Below, in pieces: positions 57,630-64,000 of a stretch of 64,000 nucleotides of DNA (the first letter of the stretch is position 1; each line of letters begins with the position of its first letter). Source of the DNA: Roridomyces roridus (lineage: Eukaryota; Basidiomycota; Agaricomycetes; Agaricales; Mycenaceae); NCBI GenBank assembly GCA_029378245.1, contig JARKIF010000016.1, positions 620,001 to 684,000 on the forward strand. Reading direction: 5' to 3'. The position numbers and the translations under genes were made by a program. A model generated the notes under the pieces. It was not told where the DNA came from, searched no databases, and saw nothing but the letters and a program-made list of their open reading frames with translations.

Positions 57630-59842
57630 TTAAAAGGCCGCCTGAGCAGCAGCCCTCTCCGCGAGTGACCCCCGCGGCTCCCATACTTTCACATGCTTGG
57701 CTTCCTCGGCTTGCGCTTCAGCCTCTAGAGCGCCCCAAGCTCCCCCGCCGGGGGTCTCGATCACCAACCGATCGCCCTTGCCCATCCAGACCGTGGCCTT
57801 GCCTCCGATGTTGATGTCGCGCGTGCCAAGCGCCTCCGTCTCTGGAGTAAGGTCCCCGTCCTCCTTCCGAAGCCGCTTCACCCACGTGTTGCGGCCCAGC
57901 GCACCTGAGCCACCACCCTCCAAGCCATATGGCTGTCGTGTCCGTCGCTGTCAAGACGGGTCAGATACGCACATATTTCCGAATCAAGAACAAACCCACC
58001 TCGGAAAGTATTGAGACCTGCATTGGCTCAAGTACCTCAAGCTCGCGAACGACGCCTTCCCCACCGCGGAATTTACCCTTCCCGCCGGAACCTTCACGCA
58101 GACCAAACTGGTGAACAAGGACCGGGTACCGCCGCTCGAGGATCTCAACATCCCCAATTCGGGTGTTGGTGATATGCGTGTGGACCCCGTCGGTACCATG
58201 CCAACTCGGTCCAGCGCCAGAACCTCCTGCAATAGTCTTGCAAGCATATTCAGCTCCTTTGTTCCCACCCGCTCAAGTCTACTTACCTCATAGTAGCCCC
58301 ACCCTGCGATGTTGTTCCCGTCCTTGTCCTTCCCTCCAGTGCCGAAAGTTAGGTTGCTGGGCACGATGATGAACAACGGGAGAGACAATAACTGTCAACA
58401 CGACTTACTTGGTACAACCTTGACTAGCGGCACAGGCGTTGAAAGCTTTGAGGACGACATCCACAATTCGCTGAGAAGTTAGGACATTTCCACCGCAGAC
58501 CGCCGCAGTGCGAGATGGCGCTAGAAGAGACTTTGGGGGTATCTTGACTGGAGAAGAGGCATCAATTCTCCGGCCCTTCTTGCTCAGAAAGATGACGTAC
58601 TTTCCAAAGGGACCAGACAACCGGCGTTCAGGGGGATATCCAAATCCAGCATGGAACGCATGCAGTATATCACCGCAGAATGGACGACGGAAATCGGGGC
58701 ATTGAGGTTCCCGCGTACTTCACAACCCGTGCCAGCGAAATCAAGGACCGCAGAGCCCTCGGATTCGTTGATATCAACTTTCAGCTGGATCGGCGAGCCA
58801 TCGTCTAGATAATCAACGGCAGAGAGTGAGGTGCTACCCGCGCGTTTGACCACATCTCGCAGCAGATTCCGAACCGACGCCTCGGCGTTGGCGCGGATAT
58901 GATACATGTATTCTTGCACCGTGGTGAGACCGTAGTCCTCCACGACTGCCACGGGAGTCAGAAGTTGCATCCTGAGAACTGCGGTCCTTACTGGCGTGGA
59001 TCAATTGGATTCCTTTATGGTTGGCCGCTATTTGCTGAGAACACGGATATGTCAGAATCTGTACATGTAGAAGAAGGACAAGAACGGACCGCTTTAAGAT
59101 CGCTTTCGACGTCACGGATGTTCCTGCAGCCCGAACTGCCGGGATATTGACTCGGCTTGTCAACCATGTATTCAACAAGCCCTTTGCGGTCGAATATCCC
59201 GCCATCAACGATCTTGAAGCTCACAATCTCGGCTCCTTCCTCAAATATGTTGACCGAAGTGGGAGGCATGGATCCGGGAAGAATGCCACTAGGTTCGGTT
59301 AGGCTTGGTTAGCTTCGGGCTAGGTTAGGAGGATGTCTTGCCCAATGTCCGCATGGTGGCCTCTCGAAGCTGTGAAGAAGATGATCTCCTTTGATTTGGC
59401 GTCGAAAACGGGGGTGATAATAGTTATGTCGGGCAAGTGACTGCATAATCATTCAGACAACCGTTCTTGGAATGAATGGATGGAGACTCACGAACCGCCC
59501 GCATGGGGTGAATTGGTCATGAGCACATCGCCCTCCTTGAGCGTCTTTCCGTACAACTTCATCTGATATTTTACCGCGCTGAGTGAACCGTCAAATCGGA
59601 ATATAGAGCGCGGGTAATGGCTGTTACAAGCTCATAGATCCCAGATGGATTGGAATGAACGGGGCATTTGCAACGAGGTCCCCATCGGGAGCAAACAGCG
59701 CGCAAGAAAAGTCCAGCCGTTCCTTGATATTCGTGCTAATCGAGGTCTGCTGCAGACTGCGGCCCATGGCCTCTGCTACGCTCATAAACCGGTTGGCGAA
59801 CAGAGTCAAGATAATCGGATCTGGTTTATTCGTGGGCGCCAT
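57630..59842 (-). CDS. Hydantoinase B/5-oxoprolinase B-domain protein without the A domain
   Basis: A multi-exon gene of about 550-600 codons. It matches the C-terminal (HyuB) half of 5-oxoprolinase: [102 protein letters not shown] and [15 protein letters not shown]. The first junction (SMS-F-AVKYQ) and the rest are in phase. 5-oxoprolinase of eukaryotes is normally one protein of about 1,300 residues with an N-terminal ATP-binding HyuA half. Here the ATG is only 161 nt from the divergent UBR7 ATG, so no room exists for HyuA. It could be a genuine standalone subunit or a 5'-truncated copy; its open frames favour function. Activity alone is unproven. Confidence 0.75.
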
Positions 59843-60003
59843 GGGTGACGATGGTAGCTCTGCGGAGGTTACGGAGCGTCGAAGGTCTGTAGGAGGGACT
59901 AGATGGCCCTGGAAGAGAGCAACCGGGACTCGGGATTGGCGGGAAGGGACAAGTGATGCAGTGATGTCCCATCAAAAGCAGTCGCGTCTCGCTTCCACCC
60001 AAC

Positions 60004-61608
60004 ATGAGCCAGGAGTCGGACTCCCCGGTGGCCCAGGACAATTCCGAAACTCTCGCGGACTACGTTGCATCTCAGGATGAACTCGTCAAAGAAGCCGTGC
60101 GTTTTGCCACCAAGTAGCTCCACACATCAAAATGAAGCCTTCATACAGGGACTGGCATTTCCACACCAATTTTCTCAATGTACCTACGCGCTGGGCCATA
60201 TTCGGTGCGTCCCTATCGAGCCTTCCTGCACGAAACTAACCCGTGTCGCAAGACAAGCTGTCTACCTGTGTCTTACATGCCCGGAGGTGCGCGGAATATG
60301 CCCAGCATGCTCAATCGCGTGTCATACCGACCACAATCAAATTGAACTGCACGTTTCTCTTCCAGAGGGTCCTGTATTATCTCTGACTGCAGCTCAGATT
60401 CCCCAAACGCAATTTCCGCTGCGACTGCCCGACTGACGCGATCGCACATCCATGCACGTTGCATACCGAACACGAGCCCATAAACGCGTCGAATCAATAT
60501 GGACAAAACTTTCAGGCCAAGTTCTGTCGCTGTGGCAGATCTTACGACGCGAAAACGGAGCGCGAGACGATGATTCAGTGTCTTTCCTGTGAGGTAAAAC
60601 GTCTCTTTCTCCTCAGTCTCAAGTTAACGCGTCTCAGGATTGGTTCCACGAGTCGTGTTGCATGCTCAGGACGCGACCAGAACCCACACCACAACCTCCT
60701 GAAGAGGTTCCTGACGATGGTGCTTCTGACGTGTCTTCGGAGCTTCCCCCTCCTCTTATATCTGCCGACGACTACGACGCCTTTGTCTGCCGTGAATGTG
60801 TCGACAAGATTCCCACTCTCAAGCGCTTCGTTGGGACTCCCGGGGCGATTACAGTTGTTCGGGTTGACCCGTCTTCTCCATGGACGCGCCTTGGCGACGT
60901 ACCTTCTGTGGAAGACGGTTCTGTTAACATTGCTGATGCGGATGCCTCCACGGCTAGCGCTGGTGAAAAGCGCGCGGCTTCCCCGGCCAACGACGAGCCT
61001 GCGGCGAAACGGGCGCGCACCGAGTCTGTTTCACGAGCCTGCCTTGCTCCACCTCCACTTCCTCTCGTCCAAGCAGCGTATACCGGCACGGAACTGGACG
61101 GTGACACGGCCTTGTGCACCGGCGACGTCTTTCTCACGGACAACTTTCGCGATCGTTGGTGCCGCTGCGATTCTGTGAGGGTTCTTACATGTCGCAGAAT
61201 TAATGACTGACAGTGTCTAGTGTCTCCCATCTCTTGAAGCGCATCCATACTTGCTTGAAGAGGAAGACACGTACGAGCCTCCAGAAGACCCGGATTCTGG
61301 TGAGGCCCACGCAGTAGATTGTGCTTGCTTTCCGTCTGACTGTCATCAGCTCTAACTCTGGAAGAACTCGGTATGCGCGCTCTCGAGCGTCTTCCACGCG
61401 ACCGCGCCATTGACGGGATTCACGCGTTCAACGCGATGAGGTATGACCGCGCGAACTCTTGTTACTGATTCCCGTGCTGAGTGGTTCTAGGGACAATCTA
61501 CGCGCGTACCTGCAGCCGTTTGCCGACGAAGGCAAGGTGGTCGGCGAGTCGGATGTGCAGACGTTTTTTGAGCAGTTGAACAAGGCACGCGCGGAGGCAG
61601 CCAAGTAG
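60004..61608 (+). CDS. UBR7-like E3 ubiquitin ligase (UBR box plus PHD finger)
   Basis: A multi-exon gene with a first exon of 31 codons (60004-60096). The UBR box reads CTYALGHIRQAVYLCLTC, then GICPACSIACHTDHNQIELF and KRNFRCDCPT. A PHD-like finger follows: KFCRCGRSYDAKTERETMIQ, C-x2-CEDWFHESCC and later FVCRECVDKIP. A basic, Ser/Pro-rich linker (AAKRART) and a C-terminal helical region end at ARAEAAK. In human UBR7 the PHD finger ubiquitinates histone H2B; the same activity here is inference. The intron at 60349-60397 is best read as GC-AG, since it gives the conserved IELF-PKRNFRCDC; a 40-nt GT-AG alternative also keeps frame. The first exon boundary was set by phase. Confidence 0.87.
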
Positions 61609-61835
61609 AGTCCGGAAGTTCCAGGTCCGATCTCAGTAATAACTCTACGCCATTGGTTGATACGACGAAATTCAAATGTTTGCAAACCGGCCACTGGAGC
61701 TCCGTCTAAGATTTTTCAGAGGCTTGCCCTGCGTGCTAAGAGACGTCATTGATGTTGCACGGATCTTGCACGGATCAGCTCTTAGAAAACGGTCACCATG
61801 TCCGACCGCGAGACCTATACCTTTTTCGACACCAA

Positions 61836-62942
61836 ATGGCTACCACCCCACTCGTCTGGCTCATAACAGGTTCTCAGATGCCCTCTGCTGCCCAACTATC
61901 CTCTGACTTCGATCGCTAATAGGAAGTGCCTCCGGCTTTGGGCAGTGTCTGGTCAAATCTGTGCTTGCTCGCGGTGACAAGGTTGTGGCTACAGCCCGAC
62001 GGCTCGAGTCTCTCAAGCATCTAGAAGGGACGTCTGGCGTGTCTATCCGGGAGCTGGATGTCGCCGCTGGCCCAGAGGCCATTACTAAGATCGTGACCGA
62101 GATAGCAGCTATTCACGGACGCATAGATGTGGTGGTGAACAATGCAGGTGGCGTCATAGCTCAGCTGGGAGAGCAACAGACTGAAGTGGATATGTAGGCT
62201 TAGGGTACGCTGGTTTGCTCGAGGAGACTGGGTGCGTGGCTGGTCTTTATCAGCAGCTCGACCACTGAATTATCTCGCAGATCGGCTCTGCTCCGCAAAC
62301 AACTGGACGTGAACTACTTTGGTGTCATGGACGTGACGGCGGCGGTGCTTCCATTCATGCGCGCGCAAAAGTCTGGCACGGTGGTTATCATTGGATCGCG
62401 GTCGGCGTGGAAGACGGATATCAGTGTACGGTTCCCGTCTTTTGCTCGCAACTTGTTCTGATTCACACTGCAGGGGCTCGGTATGGTACTTTGCCTTGCA
62501 TATAACAGGACCTCAATGCTCTCTAGGCGCGTACGTCGCGTCGAAAGCGGCGGTGCACGCATTAGCGGAGACACTGACGGTGGAACTTGCGCCACTTGGC
62601 CTCCGTGTGCTGCTCGTCGCTCCCGGTGCATTCCCAACGGGCATTTACGGCCAGGGCTTCCCTGATCGGCCGAATCCGATTCCAGAGTATGATCAGCTAC
62701 GCGCGTTGAGCCAGTCGCGATTCAATTCGATTAGTGGGACTGAGAAGGGGGACCCGCAGAAGGCCATGAACGCGGTTGTGGACGTCGTACGAGGTGAAGG
62801 CGTTGCACGTGGTCATCCTTGGCCTGCGATGCTCGTCTTGGGTGAGGATGCAGAGCGAGACTTTCGGCTCAAGACCACGAGGATTTTGGAGGAACTGGAT
62901 GAATGGAGAGATGTCGTTAGAGGCGTGAATCTCGACACATAG
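61836..62942 (+). CDS. Short-chain dehydrogenase/reductase
   Basis: About five exons. The cofactor motif TGSASGFG is split by the first intron. The ARRLESLKHLEG segment follows, then NNAG (IDVVVNNAG), the catalytic Ser in VVIIGSRSAW, and YVASK as the YxxxK motif (AYVASKAAVHALAETLTVEL). LAPLGLRVLLVAPGAFPTGIY and a variable C-terminal substrate region complete it. Classical NAD(P)-dependent SDR of about 280 residues. The substrate is unknown. The intron between NNAG and YAGL (62148-62203) is unusual because it is almost entirely a tRNA-like sequence with a weak GTGGCG donor. Confidence 0.85.
62150..62187 (+). other. tRNA-Phe-like 5' half inside an intron
   Basis: After a 7-nt stretch comes TA, GCTC, AGCTGGGA, GAGC: a perfect D arm and A box. 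Then A, ACAGA, CTGAAGT follow: an anticodon arm with GAA (Phe) at the right spacing. The second half of the anticodon stem does not pair and no T arm or acceptor 3' strand was found. It is thus a tRNA-Phe 5' half or a relic, not a working tRNA gene. Confidence 0.5.
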
Positions 62943-63790
62943 ATAACTGTGTAGATAGATGGAACTGTATTGAATCATGGGGTATCGCGACAAGATCGTA
63001 CAGACGACCAGCACGAGGACACACGCTGCGCGTAAAACGGAATATTCCCGTACTCTCGGGTTACCAGCAGCCACAACTCCAGGCACGCCCAATCAAGGTT
63101 CGACGTCAGATCCACTCTGCACCCATATGTGCCAGTATTCATCATCCATCCACGGAGGCCAGGGGTCGGAGGAGTTTGAGGTGCGGTTTGTTCGGGATGT
63201 AGACATTGGACCGATAATTAATCAGAGCAGAGTACTCCGAGCGCCATTCTGGAAGTATAGTAGGTGGAAAAGAGGCAGAGCAAGAGGATTCCTTTAGAAG
63301 TATCAAAATAGTCTTGCATTCATCTGAATAGTAGGTCCCTCCTGACGCGCCGGGGGAGCATCTAGCGGGATTTGTACCATTCCAGAGAGGGACATCAAAA
63401 ATCACAGCTTCCAAAGTTGACGAGTGGATGGAAAGCGAGGCAAGAAGCACGGTGCGAGCTGTACGGAGGTTGACTGGTGCGATGGGGAACGGGGCGTGCG
63501 ATTGGTTTCCAAGACTGTCGATCGAGAACGCATTCATGGATGACTGTGGTTGTCGACGTCCAGGTCGACGTCTAGGGGCTGAGGATCGGCAGCATTCGGA
63601 GGGGAGGGGCCTCGGGCTGTGGGTTCCTTTGGATTGTTTCTGTTATCCCGCGCTGCCAGAAGACCTCATGTCGCCTGCTTGAACGGAGAAGAGTCCAGAA
63701 AAGGAGCAACGAATCTGGCACCAATCAATCATTGAGCTCGGAAAGGTCATAAATACCAAACATCTTCCATTGCCCTCTCTTTCACACCTC
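62943..63790. other. Intergenic upstream of the FAD monooxygenase
   Basis: A minus-strand open frame (63142-63537) and others show no family features. The promoter of the monooxygenase should lie near the end. Confidence 0.35.
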
Positions 63791-64000
63791 ATGCCCGGCC
63801 AGCTTATCATAAATCCCCGCAAGGCCGGCGTGTCTCTGCGCGTCGTCGTCGTTGGTGGAGGTCTCGCTGGAATCGCCACCGCGTTCACCCTTCAACGCGG
63901 CGGCCACAACGTAGCTGTCCTGGAAGCGAGCGATGGGACATCAAGGGTGAGCTCTTGCACTCCTCCTCGGTCGAATCGTCTCTGAGGATCGTCCAGAGTC
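63791..64000 (+). CDS. FAD-dependent monooxygenase, 5' part only (cut by window end)
   Basis: Exon 1 (63791-63946, 52 codons) ends at a GTGAGC donor; the rest lies beyond the window. It carries a Rossmann dinucleotide motif, VVVVGGGLAGIATAFTLQRG, and the E of the second strand (AVLEA), as in flavoprotein aromatic hydroxylases of the salicylate-hydroxylase type. Such enzymes use NAD(P)H and O2 to hydroxylate aromatic rings. The substrate cannot be inferred from 52 residues. Confidence 0.7.

Noticed and set aside
63142..63537. 131-codon minus-strand open frame
   Set aside because: No family motif, no upstream promoter element and no splice context supporting it.
56267..64000. NmrA, SDR and FAD monooxygenase as a secondary-metabolite cluster
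   Set aside because: No core synthase gene is present, and UBR7 and HyuB lie between them. The cluster could only start beyond the window.

Overview
The window is nuclear DNA from a filamentous basidiomycete. Genes are dense and split by many short introns, mostly 44-60 nt. Several products are typical of mushroom-forming or plant-associated fungi: a tyrosine-kinase-like kinase, GH12, GH92 and GH105 enzymes, a PriA-like Cys-rich secreted protein, and a desaturase with a fused cytochrome b5 domain. A Rhizoctonia/Ceratobasidium-type agaricomycete is a reasonable guess, but that is inference. All gene models were assembled by hand from splice signals, frame continuity and family motifs.

Layout. 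0.2-1 kb: Mediator subunit 8. 1.1-5.9 kb: arm A of a large inverted duplication, carrying a secreted Leu/Ser-rich protein gene (A1) and a coiled-coil protein gene (A2). 6-13 kb: an alpha/beta hydrolase, a Kin4-type kinase and a pirin. 13.2-16.8 kb: a long TKL kinase with an unrecognised N-terminal region. 17.4-20.6 kb: an Ase1/PRC1 microtubule bundler and a small hydrophilic protein. 21.5-31.7 kb: GH92 mannosidase, two calmodulin genes in tandem, a small hydrophilic protein, GH12 glucanase and GH105 hydrolase. 32-40.2 kb: an F-box-like Pro-rich protein, a Rax1-like RGS membrane protein, mitochondrial uS4m, a small membrane-anchored protein and complex I NDUFA2. 41-51 kb: aconitase, an SMP-30 lactonase, the delta-9 desaturase and a 16-exon acyl-CoA synthetase. 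51.1-55.9 kb: arm B of the duplication, with paralogues B2 and B1 in reverse orientation. 56-64 kb: an NmrA-like protein, a lone hydantoinase-B/oxoprolinase domain protein, UBR7, a short-chain dehydrogenase and the start of an FAD monooxygenase.

Most neighbours are functionally unrelated. Partial themes are secreted polysaccharide degradation (21-32 kb), energy and lipid metabolism (38-51 kb), and the duplicated secreted-protein/coiled-coil gene pair. The most unusual signals are the approximately 4.8-kb inverted duplication with a nearly identical promoter/signal-peptide block, a possible 2-nt exon conserved in both copies, repeated GC-AG introns with GCGCGT donors, and a 5' tRNA-Phe-like half that fills an intron.
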